From: Rhodospirillales bacterium
Lineage (GTDB): Bacteria > Pseudomonadota > Alphaproteobacteria > CACIAM-22H2
DNA length: 23,951 bases
Direction: 5' to 3'
NCBI GenBank assembly: GCA_016195145.1
Contig: JACQAF010000036.1
Coordinates: forward strand, 1 to 23,951
Below are positions 1 to 8,912 of this stretch, piece by piece. Every line of letters starts with the position of its first letter. The first letter of the stretch is position 1. A program made the translations under genes and the position numbers. Under the pieces are notes generated by a model, which searched no databases, was not told the origin of the DNA, and saw only the letters and a program-made list of their open reading frames with translations.

Positions 1-1
1 G

Positions 2-355
2 CCCCTCCTTCCGGCGGTGCGCGAGGCCGTCGCGGCCTATCTCGCGCGCTGCCCGTTCCGCCCCAAGGCGGACGGGCCGCTGTTCCTCGGCGCGCGCGGC
101 AAGCGCCTCAGGCCCGAAATTATCCAGGGGCAGATGCGCAAGCTGCGCGCCGCGCTCGGCCTTCCCGACACGGCGACGCCGCACGCCCTGCGCCACAGCT
201 TCGCCACGCATCTGCTGGCCGGCGGCGGCGATCTGCGGGCGATCCAGGAATTGCTCGGTCATGCGTCGTTATCGACCACCCAGCGTTATACGGCGGTCGA
301 CGCCGAGCAAATGCTCGCCGTTTACGACCGCGCCCACCCGCGGGCGCGCAGTTAA
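2..355 (+). CDS. xerC: Tyrosine recombinase XerC, 3' part only
   Basis: This is the C-terminal part of a site-specific tyrosine recombinase; the gene begins upstream of the window, and the frame is open from base 2. XerC acts with XerD at the chromosomal dif site to resolve chromosome dimers. What is visible is the end of the catalytic domain: the HxxR box (HALRHSFATHLL), the LGH box (ELLGHASLSTTQRY) and the nucleophilic tyrosine, whose codon is at 287-289. The wording TPHALRHSFATHLLAGGGDL is typical of XerC/XerD rather than of phage integrases. XerC is preferred over XerD by overall similarity to remembered alphaproteobacterial sequences, which is an inference. The stop codon shares the four bases TTAA with the stop of the convergent MFS gene. 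Confidence 0.9.
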   Translation, partial: PLLPAVREAVAAYLARCPFRPKADGPLFLGARGKRLRPEIIQGQMRKLRAALGLPDTATPHALRHSFATHLLAGGGDLRAIQELLGHASLSTTQRYTAVDAEQMLAVYDRAHPRARS

Positions 356-1557
356 TCTGGCGCGCGCGCCGCACGCAGGCCCAGAATGGCGAGCGGCCCC
401 ATGGCGACGGCGACGGCCAGCAGGGCGAAGGCGAGAGTCCAGGCGAGCGGTTGCTCGTTGCCGCCGGCAGCGTCGAGCACGATGCCGAAGGCGAGCGGCG
501 CAAGAAACGCGCCGACGAAACCGAGCGAGGATTGCACCGCCATCGTCGCGCCGCGCAATGCCGGGTCGGCGGCCGCCACCACGCCGGCGGTGATAGCGGA
601 GGAATCCCAGCTCACCGTGAACCCGTAAACGGCGGCGAGCGCCACAACCAGCACATAGGGCAACGGCGCCGACAGGCCGAAGCTCAGCGATACCAGCGCC
701 GAAACCAGCATCGCCACGATCACGAACCGCCGCCGGCCGATGCGCAGGGCAAGTTCGTTGCCGGCAACGCCGCCGACAAGACCGAGCAGATTGATCAGCG
801 CCGCCACCGTCGTAGCGCTCCACACCGTGGCGCCGGGGGCCTGCAGCGCGGCGCTGAAGGCGAGAAACGCGACCAGCCACGAGCGCATCCCGAACAGCTC
901 GCAATTGTGGAACATATAGGCCAGCACGAACCCCATCACCGGCCGGTTGCGCAGGACGGGGCGAAAATCGAGCAGCCGCGTCGCGTGCGCCACCGGCATC
1001 GGACGCGAAGCCGGCAACAGGACGGCGACCAGCCCGATCGCCGCCAGCGGCCCGAGTGCGGCGAGGCCGAACGCCCAGCGCCAGTCGAGCGCGACGGAAA
1101 TCTCGCCGGCGGCGAAGAACGACAGGCTGGAGCCGATCGAGAAACTTCCGGTGTAGAACGCGACGGCGCGCGACTGCAGGGGGCCGGTGATGCGATCGGT
1201 CAGCGCCTTGAGCCCCGGCATATAAGTGCCGGCAAGCCCGATCCCGGCCAGGCCGCGCAGCGCCATCGCCGACCAGAATCCGTCGGCGGCGACGGCAAAA
1301 CCGGCCGCAGCGACAAAGGCGAGCATGGTGGCGAAGAGGTAGATTTTCTTGGGGTCGACGCGATCGGTGAGCGCCACCAGCACCGGCACGGCGAGCAGAT
1401 AGCCAGCATAGTAAATGCCATTGATCCAGCCCGCCTCGGTGTTGCTCAGGTTCCATTCGCGAAAGAATGTCGGCAGCAACGCCGGAAACGTCGCGAAACT
1501 GAGCATGCCGAGAATTTCGGCCGAACAGAGCAGAACGATAAGGCGCGTGCGATTCAT
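352..1557 (-). CDS. MFS transporter
   Basis: A 401-residue protein with the hydrophobic pattern of a 12-helix major facilitator superfamily permease in the inner membrane. It begins directly with a first membrane helix (LIVLLCSAEILGMLSF). The loop between helices 2 and 3 has the MFS-type D-R-x-D-P-K-K sequence (LTDRVDPKKIYLF), and helix 4 carries GLAGIGLAGTYMPGLKAL. A second half begins near residue 205 after a polar loop. The substrate cannot be told from sequence. The start at 1557 is the only one that places the first helix at the N-terminus; its ribosome binding site is weak. The gene is divergent from the ExoD-family gene across 112 bases and convergent with xerC. Confidence is high for family and low for any particular substrate. 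Confidence 0.85.
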   Translation of the reverse strand: MNRTRLIVLLCSAEILGMLSFATFPALLPTFFREWNLSNTEAGWINGIYYAGYLLAVPVLVALTDRVDPKKIYLFATMLAFVAAAGFAVAADGFWSAMALRGLAGIGLAGTYMPGLKALTDRITGPLQSRAVAFYTGSFSIGSSLSFFAAGEISVALDWRWAFGLAALGPLAAIGLVAVLLPASRPMPVAHATRLLDFRPVLRNRPVMGFVLAYMFHNCELFGMRSWLVAFLAFSAALQAPGATVWSATTVAALINLLGLVGGVAGNELALRIGRRRFVIVAMLVSALVSLSFGLSAPLPYVLVVALAAVYGFTVSWDSSAITAGVVAAADPALRGATMAVQSSLGFVGAFLAPLAFGIVLDAAGGNEQPLAWTLAFALLAVAVAMGPLAILGLRAARAPD

Positions 1558-1669
1558 GGACCGGGCGAAACAGCTGCGTATTCGGCAAGCCGGCGTTTTG
1601 ACCTGTCCGGCGTCGCATCGTTAGGATAGCGGCATCGCAGCGTTAGAGGTATCGTTTCGTTCATAGCCC

Positions 1670-2299
1670 ATGCCTGATTCTCCTCCCGAGTCGCAAAAAA
1701 TCTCCGATCTCCTCGCACGGCTCGCCCGCGAGACGGGCGGCGACCGGGTGCGGCTCGGCGATCTCGTCGCCGCGCTCGGCGACCGGGCGTTTGGCATCCT
1801 GATGCTGATTTTCGCGCTGCCCAACGCCGTCGGCCTCGGCACCATACCGGGCCTGTCGACGGTGTTCGGCCTGCCGCAGATATTTTTCGCCATCCAGATG
1901 GCGGCGGGGCGCACCAAACCGTGGCTTCCCGCCTGGCTGATCGGCCGGTCGCTCGCCCGCAACGATTTCCGCGCTGTCATCGACAAATCGATGCCGTATC
2001 TCGCCAGGCTCGAAAAGCTGTTGCGACCGCGCTGGCCGGCGCTGTCGTCGCCGATGGCGGAGCGCCTGCTCGGCGTCCTGTTCGTCGTGCTGGCGAGCAT
2101 CGTGTCGCTGCCGATTCCCTTCGGCAACCAGCCGCCGGCCGTCGCCGTGGCGATCATCGCGCTCGGTCTGACCGAACGCGACGGCCTATATGTGGTTATC
2201 GGCCTTGCCGTCGCCGTGATCGCCGTCGCGCTCGCGGCCGGGGTGATCCTCGGCGGCGCGGCGGCGCTCTATTTCGCGATCACATACCTGTTCGGCTGA
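1670..2299 (+). CDS. ExoD-family exopolysaccharide-synthesis-related membrane protein
   Basis: A 209-residue protein matching the ExoD family (Pfam Exopolysaccharide synthesis, ExoD). A polar N-terminus with RETGGDRVRLGDLVAALGDRAFG leads into hydrophobic segments (ILMLIFALPNAVGLGTIPGLS near 44-64, a second near 137-165, a third near 170-205). The motif FALPNA...PGLSTVFGLPQIFFAIQM is characteristic. ExoD was first described in Sinorhizobium as affecting exopolysaccharide production and alkali tolerance; its biochemical role is unknown. The gene ends 15 bases before the convergent lpdA stop, so the two mRNAs probably overlap at their 3' ends. The ribosome binding site is weak. No exopolysaccharide genes lie nearby, so the name should be read as a family label only. 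Confidence 0.85.
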   Translation: MPDSPPESQKISDLLARLARETGGDRVRLGDLVAALGDRAFGILMLIFALPNAVGLGTIPGLSTVFGLPQIFFAIQMAAGRTKPWLPAWLIGRSLARNDFRAVIDKSMPYLARLEKLLRPRWPALSSPMAERLLGVLFVVLASIVSLPIPFGNQPPAVAVAIIALGLTERDGLYVVIGLAVAVIAVALAAGVILGGAAALYFAITYLFG

Positions 2300-2314
2300 C
2301 CAGCCGGGTTCACG

Positions 2315-3724
2315 TCAGATATGCAGCGGCCTGCCATCGACGGCGAGCGCCGCCTCTTTCACCGCCTCGCTCAGCGTCGGATGGGCATGGCAGGTGCGGG
2401 CGATATCCTCGGCTGAGGCCCCGAATTCCATCGCCAGCACGACTTCGGCGATCAGGTGGCCGGCGTCGGGGCCGATGATGTGCACGCCGAGTATGCGATC
2501 GGTCGTCTTGTCGGCAAGAATCTTCACGAATCCGTCGGTTGTATTCATCGCCCGGGCGCGGCCATTGGCGGTGAACGGGAATTTGCCGGATTTATAGGCG
2601 ACATCTTCGGTCTTGAGCTGTTCCTCTGTCTTGCCGACCGAGGCCGCCTCGGGCCACGTATAAACGACGCCGGGAATCGCGTCGTAGTTCACATGGCCCG
2701 CCTGGCCGGCGATGATTTCGGCGACGGCGACGCCTTCGTCCTCGGCCTTGTGGGCGAGCATCGGCCCCGCGATCACGTCGCCGATAGCGTAGATTCCCGG
2801 CACGTTCGAGGCGAAATGCGCGTCGGTCTTGATCCGGCCCTTGTCGTCGAGCGCCACGCCGGCCTCCTTGAGGCCGAGGCTTTCGGTGTACGGCCGGCGG
2901 CCGATGGCAACGAGCACGACATCGGCGACCAGCTCCTCGCCCGCCCCGCCTTTCGCCGGCTCGAGGGTCAGGAGGACGCCCCTGTTGGTTGTCTTGGCGG
3001 CGGCAACCTTGGTGCCGAGCTTGAAGGCGAAGCCCTGTTTGCTCATCACGCGCTGCATGTGCTTCGATATTTCGGCGTCCATGCCGGGCAGGATGCGATC
3101 GAGAAACTCGACCACCGTCACTTCGGCCCCCAGCCGCCGCCACACCGAACCCATTTCGAGCCCGATATAGCCGCCGCCGATGACGACAAAACGTTTCGGC
3201 ACCTCGGCGAGCGCCAGCGCGCCAGTCGACGAGACGATCTTTTTCTCGTCGATCGCCACGCCGGGAAGCGGCGCCACGTCCGAGCCGGTAGCGACGACGA
3301 CATTCTTGGTCGCCAACGTCCGCTCGCCGCCGCCGTTGAGCGCCACGGCGACCTTGCCCGCGCCCGCGACGCGCCCGGCGCCCTTCACCCAGTCGATCTT
3401 GTGCTTCTTGAACAGGAAGGCGACGCCATTGGTGTTGTCGGTCACCACCTTGTCCTTGTGGCCGAGCATTCCCTTGAGGTCGAGTTCGACGCCTGTGACC
3501 TTGACCCCGTGCGCGGCGAGATGATGGCGCACCTCGTCGAATTTCTCCGACGATTGGAGCAGCGCCTTCGAGGGAATACAGCCGACATTGAGGCACGTGC
3601 CGCCGAGCGTCTCGCGTTTCTCGACGCAGGCCACTTTCATGCCGAGCTGGGCGGCGCGGATGGCGCACACATAGCCGCCCGGCCCGCTGCCGATGACGAC
3701 GAGATCGTATTGCTGGTCGGCCAT
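2315..3724 (-). CDS. lpdA: Dihydrolipoamide dehydrogenase (E3)
   Basis: A 469-residue flavoprotein disulfide reductase that reoxidises the dihydrolipoyl groups of 2-oxo acid dehydrogenase complexes and passes electrons to NAD+. Visible features are the N-terminal FAD fold (GSGPGGYVCAIRAAQLG, residues 12-28), the redox-active disulfide C44/C49 in GGTCLNVGCIPSK, a second Rossmann motif for NAD (GGGYIGLEMGS), the FAD-contacting AIGDVIAGPMLAHKAEDEG, and the C-terminal catalytic pair H448/E453 in HAHPTLSE. The reading frame is open further upstream, but the start at 3724 is chosen because GGAGGAG lies just before it and the protein begins at the fold. There is no N-terminal lipoyl domain. It presumably serves SucAB, although a convergent CitE-like gene separates it from sucB; sharing with other complexes is possible. 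Confidence 0.97.
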   Translation of the reverse strand: MADQQYDLVVIGSGPGGYVCAIRAAQLGMKVACVEKRETLGGTCLNVGCIPSKALLQSSEKFDEVRHHLAAHGVKVTGVELDLKGMLGHKDKVVTDNTNGVAFLFKKHKIDWVKGAGRVAGAGKVAVALNGGGERTLATKNVVVATGSDVAPLPGVAIDEKKIVSSTGALALAEVPKRFVVIGGGYIGLEMGSVWRRLGAEVTVVEFLDRILPGMDAEISKHMQRVMSKQGFAFKLGTKVAAAKTTNRGVLLTLEPAKGGAGEELVADVVLVAIGRRPYTESLGLKEAGVALDDKGRIKTDAHFASNVPGIYAIGDVIAGPMLAHKAEDEGVAVAEIIAGQAGHVNYDAIPGVVYTWPEAASVGKTEEQLKTEDVAYKSGKFPFTANGRARAMNTTDGFVKILADKTTDRILGVHIIGPDAGHLIAEVVLAMEFGASAEDIARTCHAHPTLSEAVKEAALAVDGRPLHI

Positions 3725-3840
3725 TTTTCTCCTCCGGGGTCGGGCGGACCTTGCCGCAACTGGCGGCGCGGCGCAAGCAGGCCACTTGACGGCTGGGCGG
3801 CCACCCCCGACGATAGCGCCCGGACAACCGGGAATTATCG

Positions 3841-4746
3841 ATGTCGTCGCGCCGTTCACCGCGCCTGCGCCGCTCATGGCTGTTTCTGCCGGGGGCGGAA
3901 TCAGCCTTGCTCGACGCTGGGCCAGCGAGCGGCCCCGACGTGCTGATCCACGAGCTTGAGGACTTCACCCCGCCGGGGCGGCGACCCGAAGCCCGGCGGC
4001 TGGCGGCCGGCCTGTACGACCGCTGGCGCAAGGCCGGCGTGCTGGCCGGGGTGCGCGTCAACCCGCTCGAGGGCGATGGGCGCGAAGACCTGGCGGCCGC
4101 GATGCGCGGACGGCCCGATATCGTCATGCTGCCGAAGGTGACCACCCCCGACCAGATCGCCGCGCTCGACCGCGCCATTGCCGAGCATGAGCGGGCGCTC
4201 GGCATTCCTCCCGGCGACACCGAGATCGTCCCCAATGCCGAGCAGGCGGCGGGGCTGGTGCGCACGGCCGAGATTGTCGCCGCCAGCCCGCGGGTCACCG
4301 CCTGTCTCGTCGCCGCCGAGGATATGGCGGCCGATCTCGGCGCCGAACGGAGCCGCGAGGGCGTCGAGCTTGCCTATGTTCGCGCGCGGTTTCTCGTCGA
4401 GTGCGTCGCCGCCGGAACGGTGGCAATCGATGCCCCTTACACGTTTTCCGATATGGCGGGGGTTGAGGCCGAGACGCGCCATGCGCGCCGGCTTGGCTAC
4501 GTCGCCAAGGCCATCGTCATGCCGCAGCATGTCGTCGCGGTCAACGCGCTCCTCACGCCGTCGAACGAAGAAGTCGCCCGGGCCCGCCGCGTGGTGGCGG
4601 CGTTCGAGGCGGCGCGCGCCCGGGGGCAGGACCGGATCGAACTCGACGGCGCGATGGTCGAGGTGCCGACCTATCTCAACGCCCGCCGGCTTATCGCCCG
4701 GGCCGAGGCGCTGACGGCCGCGGCGATCGCAACCGCCGCCGACTGA
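3841..4746 (+). CDS. CitE-like (HpcH/HpaI aldolase/citrate lyase family) protein
   Basis: A 301-residue TIM-barrel lyase of the CitE/malyl-CoA lyase superfamily. Visible family motifs are RRSWLFLPGAE at the N-terminus, LIHELEDFTPP at the place of the usual LxDLEDxV, the CoA-contacting arginine in VRVNPLEGDG, MLPKV, the metal-ligand glutamate in EIVPNAEQAAGLV, and EDMAADLG. The C-terminal lid region, normally GKxxIHPxQ, reads AKAIVMPQHV, so the histidine is replaced. The ending (LDGAMVEVPTYLNARRLIARA) is usual for stand-alone CitE-like proteins, which are C-C lyases or thioesterases acting on acyl-CoAs such as malyl- or citramalyl-CoA. There is no citrate lyase CitDF partner. The substrate is not determinable here; a CoA-ester hydroxyacid is likely from the family. 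The gene is divergent from lpdA over 116 bases and convergent with sucB. Confidence 0.85.
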   Translation: MSSRRSPRLRRSWLFLPGAESALLDAGPASGPDVLIHELEDFTPPGRRPEARRLAAGLYDRWRKAGVLAGVRVNPLEGDGREDLAAAMRGRPDIVMLPKVTTPDQIAALDRAIAEHERALGIPPGDTEIVPNAEQAAGLVRTAEIVAASPRVTACLVAAEDMAADLGAERSREGVELAYVRARFLVECVAAGTVAIDAPYTFSDMAGVEAETRHARRLGYVAKAIVMPQHVVAVNALLTPSNEEVARARRVVAAFEAARARGQDRIELDGAMVEVPTYLNARRLIARAEALTAAAIATAAD

Positions 4747-4747
4747 C

Positions 4748-4763
4748 GCGGCCCGGCGGCCGC
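4748..4763. terminator. Hairpin between convergent CitE-like and sucB stops
   Basis: A perfect inverted repeat, GCGGCC-CGGC-GGCCGC, fills the 19-base space between the two convergent stop codons. It has no T-tract on either side, so it is not a canonical intrinsic terminator. It could act as a bidirectional block or as an mRNA 3'-end stabiliser. This call rests on position and symmetry only. Confidence 0.35.
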
Positions 4764-4765
4764 CC

Positions 4766-5980
4766 CTACATGTCGAGAACGAGGCGCTGCGGATCCTCGA
4801 TGCATTCCTTGAGGCGGACGAGGAACGTCACCGCCTCGCGCCCATCGATGACGCGGTGGTCATAGCTGAGGGCGAGATACATCATCGGCCGCACTTCGAT
4901 CTTGTCGCCGACGGCGATCGGCCGCGGCTGGATCTTGTGCATCCCAAGAATGCCCGATTGCGGCGGATTGAGGATCGGCGTCGACATCAGCGAGCCGTAG
5001 ATGCCGCCATTCGAGATGGTGAAGGTGCCGCCGGTCAGGTCGTCGAGGGTAAGCTTGCCGTCGCGCGCCTTCTTGCCGAGCTCGCCGATCGTCTTCTCGA
5101 TCTCGGCGAAACCGAGACGGTCGGCGTCGCGGACCACCGGCACGACGAGGCCCTGCGGCGTGCCGACGGCGACGCCGATGTCGTAATGGTTCTTGTAGAC
5201 GATATCTTCGCCGTCGATCTCGGCGTTGACCGCCGGCAGCTCCTTGAGCGCGACGATGCACGCCTTGACGAAGAACGACATGAAGCCGAGCTTGACGCCG
5301 TGTTTCTTCTCGAACTGGTCCTTGTAGCGGTCGCGCAGCGCCATCACCGCGCCCATATCCGCCTCGTTAAACGTGGTCAGCATGGCGGCGGTGTTCTGCG
5401 CCTGCTTCAGCCGCTCGGCGATCCGCTTGCGCAGGCGGCTCATCTTCACCCGCTCCTCGCGGGGGCCGGTTTCGCGCGGCGTCGCGGGCTCGGCTGGCGC
5501 GGGAGCCGGGCGCGCATCCACCGCCAGGATATCCCCCTTGGTGACCCGGCCGTCCTTGCCAGTGCCGGCGATCGTCGCCGCATCGACGCCCTTTTCGGCG
5601 ATCAGCTTGCGCGCAGCAGGACCGGGATCCTTGGCCATGGCGGCCGACTTGGCGGGCGCCGGAGCGGCCTTCGCCGCCGGGGCGGGTTTGGCGGGGGCGG
5701 GTTTGGGAGCTTCGGCGGGCGCTTTCGCCCGGGCCGGCGCGGCCCCTTCGGTGACGCTGCCGAGCAGGGCGCCGACCGAAACCGTCGCGCCGGCGTCGAC
5801 GGCGATTTCCGACAGCGTGCCGGCCGACGGCGCGTTGACCTCGACCGTCACCTTGTCGGTCTCAAGCTCGACCAGCGCCTCGTCGGCGGCGACCGCATCG
5901 CCCACGTTCTTGAACCATTTGGCGACGGTCGCTTCGGTCACCGATTCGCCAAGGGCGGGGACTTTGATCGCAACAGCCAT
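4766..5980 (-). CDS. sucB: 2-oxoglutarate dehydrogenase E2, dihydrolipoyl succinyltransferase
   Basis: A 404-residue E2 core component that moves the succinyl group from lipoate to CoA. Domains in order: one lipoyl domain (about 2-77, lipoylated K43 in ELETDKVTVEV), an Ala/Pro/Lys linker (about 80-118), an E3/E1-binding domain (about 120-155, PAARKLIAEKGVD...GTGKDGRVTKGDIL), a second Ala/Pro linker, and the acyltransferase domain (about 175-404) with the catalytic H375 and D379 in SYDHRVIDGREAV. The GGTFTISNGGIYGS segment is typical of succinyl-specific rather than acetyl-specific E2. The start at 5980 gives the canonical MAVAIKVPALGESV; an in-frame ATG four codons upstream (5992) is nearer to AAGGAAG and is possible. 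It lies 32 bases downstream of sucA and is surely cotranscribed with it. Confidence 0.97.
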   Translation of the reverse strand: MAVAIKVPALGESVTEATVAKWFKNVGDAVAADEALVELETDKVTVEVNAPSAGTLSEIAVDAGATVSVGALLGSVTEGAAPARAKAPAEAPKPAPAKPAPAAKAAPAPAKSAAMAKDPGPAARKLIAEKGVDAATIAGTGKDGRVTKGDILAVDARPAPAPAEPATPRETGPREERVKMSRLRKRIAERLKQAQNTAAMLTTFNEADMGAVMALRDRYKDQFEKKHGVKLGFMSFFVKACIVALKELPAVNAEIDGEDIVYKNHYDIGVAVGTPQGLVVPVVRDADRLGFAEIEKTIGELGKKARDGKLTLDDLTGGTFTISNGGIYGSLMSTPILNPPQSGILGMHKIQPRPIAVGDKIEVRPMMYLALSYDHRVIDGREAVTFLVRLKECIEDPQRLVLDM

Positions 5981-6012
5981 ATCGCGCCTCATTCTTCCTT
6001 GTTTGCCGCCGA

Positions 6013-8880
6013 TCAAGCCTTCAGCGCTTCGTCGACGAGCTTCGCCTGTTCGGCCACATGCCGCTTGTAGAGACCGGTCGCGGTCGACGCCAGTTCGGGC
6101 CGCCCGACATAACGCGGGCGTTTGGCGGCGACGTCGATGCCGGAAAGAACCTCTTCGATGCGGCGGTCGACGAACGACCAAGCGCCCATGTTGCGGGGCT
6201 CTTCCTGGCACCATACGACTTCGGCGTTCTTGTAGCGGACCAGTTCCTTTTCCGCCGTCTTCTTGGGGAAGGGATAGATCTGCTCCACCCGCAACAACGC
6301 CACGTCCTTGACGCCCTGCTTTTCGCGTTCTTCGAGCAGGTCGTAATAGACCTTGCCCGAGCACAGCACGACCCGCCGCACCTTCGCCTCGGGCCCCAGC
6401 TTGCCCATCTCAGGAAACAGGCGATGGAAGGTGGTGTCCGGCCCCATTTCGGCCACGGTCGAAGACGCCAGCTTGTGTCGCAGCAGGGATTTCGGCGTCA
6501 TGATGATCAGCGGCTTGCGGAACGGCCGGCGGACCTGCCGGCGCAAGGCGTGGAAGTAATTCGCCGGGGTGGTCAGGTTGCAGACCTGCATGTTGTCCTC
6601 GGCGCAAAGCTGCAAATAGCGCTCGAGACGGGCCGAGGAATGCTCCGGTCCCTGCCCTTCGTAGCCGTGCGGCAGCAGCATGACCAGACCCGACATGCGC
6701 AGCCATTTCGACTCGCCGCTGCTGATAAACTGGTCGATGATCACCTGCGCGCCGTTGGCGAAGTCGCCGAACTGCGCCTCCCACAGCACCAGTGCGTGGG
6801 GTTCGGCCAGCGAGAAGCCATAATCGAAGCCGAGCACGGCGCTTTCCGATAGCGGGCTGTCGATCACCTCGAACGGCGCCTGACCGTCGCGGATATTACT
6901 CAACGGCAGGTGCCGCTCCTCGGTTTCCTGATCGACAAGGACCGAATGGCGCTGCGAAAACGTCCCACGCCCCGAATCCTGGCCGGACAGGCGCACCGGC
7001 GTCCCCTCGATCAGCAGCGTACCGAAGGCGAGCGCCTCGGCCGTCGCCCAGTCGATGCCCTTGCCGCTTTCGATGGTCTTCCGCTTGTTGTCGAGCAGGC
7101 GCCGGATGGTCCGGTGGAGATTGAATTTCTCCGGCGCGCGGGTCAGCGCCGCGCCGACTTCGTGCAACGCCTCCATCGGCGCCGACGTGTTGCCGCGCCG
7201 GTCCTCGCCCGAGGCGATCTCCATGCCGGCCCATTTGCCCTCGAGCCAGTCGGCCTTGTTGGGCTTGTAGCTCTTGGCGGCCTCGTATTGGCCTTCGAGA
7301 TGGGCCTGAAACGCCGCCAGCACCTCGTCGCCTTCGCCGCGCGCCAGCACGCCGTCTTCCTCGAGGCGATCGGCGTAGATCTGGCGGGTCGTCGGATGCT
7401 GAGCGATCTTGCGGTACATCAGCGGCTGGGTGAAGCCCGGCTCGTCGGATTCGTTGTGGCCGTGCCGGCGGTAGCAGATCATGTCGATGATCACGTCTTT
7501 CTTGAACCGCTGGCGGAATTCGGTGGCGATGCGCGCCACGTGCACGACCGATTCGGGATCGTCGCCATTGACGTGGAAGATCGGCGCCTGGATCATCTTG
7601 CCGACATCGGTCGGGTAGGGCGACGAGCGCGCATAGACCGGCGCCGTAGTGAAGCCGATCTGGTTATTGACGATAAAATGGATCGTGCCGCCGGTGCGAT
7701 AACCGCGCAGTTCCGACAGCATCAGCGTTTCGCCGACCAGGCCCTGCCCGGCGAACGCCGCGTCGCCGTGCATGAGCAGGCCCATCACCTCGCCCATCGC
7801 TTCCTCGCGGGTCAGGCCCTTGCGCTGCATCTGCTTCGCCCGCACCTTGCCGAGAACCACCGGATCGACCGCCTCGAGATGCGAGGGGTTGGCGGTCAGC
7901 GACAGGTGAACGTTATTGCCGTCGAAATCGCGGTCGGACGACGTACCGAGATGGTATTTGACGTCGCCCGAGCCCTGTACGTCGTCGGGGTGGGCGGCAT
8001 TGCCCTGGAATTCGGAGAAGATCGCCGCGAACGGCTTGCCCATGAAATTGGCGAGCACGTTGAGCCGGCCGCGATGGGGCATACCGATGACGATCTCGCG
8101 CAGGCCGAGAAGACCGCCGCGCTTGATGATCTGCTCAAGCGCCGGAATCGTCGACTCGGCCCCGTCGAGGCCGAAACGCTTGGTGCCGGTGTATTTCTTG
8201 TCGAGGAAACGCTCGAACACCTCGGCCGCGGTCAGCCGTTCGAGAATCGCCTTCTTGCCCTTTTCGGTGAAGTCAGTCTGGTTGCGCGCGCCCTCGATGC
8301 GCTCCTGAATCCAGCTTTTTTGCGCCGGGTCGCCGATATGCATGAACTCGACGCCAATCGTGCCGCAATAAGTCGCGCGCAGGAGCGTCATGATCTCGCG
8401 CAGGGTCGCATTTTCGAGGCCGAGCACGTTGTCGAGGAAGATCGGACGGTCGTAATCGACCTCGCCGAAGCCGTAGCTGGCCGGATCGAGCTCGGGATGC
8501 GGATCGGGCTTCTCAAGGCCGAGCGGATCGAGGCTCGCCATCAGGTGCCCGCGTACACGATAGGCGCGGATCAGCATCAAGGCGCGGATTGAATCGACCG
8601 TCGCAGCGCGAACGTCGCCGACCGGGGCCACGGCCGCGCCATTGCCGGCCCGGGCCGCTCCCGCCTGGCCGTTGCCGATGATGCCCGGCTCACGCGGCCG
8701 CCAGCTGGCGCCGCGGAAATCGGCGTCGAACGCCGCCGCGTCGTCGGCCAGCCCGGCGAAGAACTGCCGCCAGCTCCGGTCGACGGATTCGGGGTTGCGG
8801 AGGAAACAAGCGTAGAGTTCGGCGATGAAGGCGCTGTTGGCGCCGCTGAGGAACGAAATCGGGTCGGGTTGCATGGCCAT
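6013..8880 (-). CDS. sucA: 2-oxoglutarate dehydrogenase E1 component
   Basis: A 955-residue thiamine-diphosphate enzyme that decarboxylates 2-oxoglutarate and succinylates the lipoyl arm of SucB. Visible features are the N-terminal E2-binding segment (DPISFLSGANSAFIAELYACFLRNP), the conserved IGMPHRGRLNVLANFMGKP, the thiamine-diphosphate/Mg2+ region GDAAFAGQGLVGETL followed by NNQIGFTT, and the C-terminal transketolase-like half (LSESAVLGFDYGFS, PHGYEGQGPEHSSARLER, WCQEEPRNMGAW). The length is usual for alphaproteobacterial E1. The start is the ATG at 8880; a second ATG two codons later (8874) and a TTG just before are alternatives, and none has a strong Shine-Dalgarno. The 109-base gap to sucD is the largest within sucCDAB and holds promoter-like and palindromic sequence. 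Confidence 0.97.
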   Translation of the reverse strand: MAMQPDPISFLSGANSAFIAELYACFLRNPESVDRSWRQFFAGLADDAAAFDADFRGASWRPREPGIIGNGQAGAARAGNGAAVAPVGDVRAATVDSIRALMLIRAYRVRGHLMASLDPLGLEKPDPHPELDPASYGFGEVDYDRPIFLDNVLGLENATLREIMTLLRATYCGTIGVEFMHIGDPAQKSWIQERIEGARNQTDFTEKGKKAILERLTAAEVFERFLDKKYTGTKRFGLDGAESTIPALEQIIKRGGLLGLREIVIGMPHRGRLNVLANFMGKPFAAIFSEFQGNAAHPDDVQGSGDVKYHLGTSSDRDFDGNNVHLSLTANPSHLEAVDPVVLGKVRAKQMQRKGLTREEAMGEVMGLLMHGDAAFAGQGLVGETLMLSELRGYRTGGTIHFIVNNQIGFTTAPVYARSSPYPTDVGKMIQAPIFHVNGDDPESVVHVARIATEFRQRFKKDVIIDMICYRRHGHNESDEPGFTQPLMYRKIAQHPTTRQIYADRLEEDGVLARGEGDEVLAAFQAHLEGQYEAAKSYKPNKADWLEGKWAGMEIASGEDRRGNTSAPMEALHEVGAALTRAPEKFNLHRTIRRLLDNKRKTIESGKGIDWATAEALAFGTLLIEGTPVRLSGQDSGRGTFSQRHSVLVDQETEERHLPLSNIRDGQAPFEVIDSPLSESAVLGFDYGFSLAEPHALVLWEAQFGDFANGAQVIIDQFISSGESKWLRMSGLVMLLPHGYEGQGPEHSSARLERYLQLCAEDNMQVCNLTTPANYFHALRRQVRRPFRKPLIIMTPKSLLRHKLASSTVAEMGPDTTFHRLFPEMGKLGPEAKVRRVVLCSGKVYYDLLEEREKQGVKDVALLRVEQIYPFPKKTAEKELVRYKNAEVVWCQEEPRNMGAWSFVDRRIEEVLSGIDVAAKRPRYVGRPELASTATGLYKRHVAEQAKLVDEALKA

Positions 8881-8898
8881 CAATATTTCGGGCGGCGG

Positions 8899-8912
8899 CC
8901 CGGTCGACCGGG
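8899..8912. promoter_or_regulatory. 14-bp perfect palindrome in the sucA leader
   Basis: CCCGGTCGACCGGG is a perfect palindrome whose centre is about 25 bases upstream of the sucA ATG. Pairing continues imperfectly on both sides through the surrounding GGC/GCC runs, so the mRNA would form a GC-rich hairpin directly ahead of the weak sucA ribosome binding site. It may be an operator, a translational brake or a processing site; which of these cannot be told from sequence. Confidence 0.4.

Noticed and set aside
451..1629. A 392-residue plus-strand frame opposite the MFS gene
   Set aside because: It is the antisense shadow of a well-supported transporter, rich in Arg/Gln/His without family motifs.
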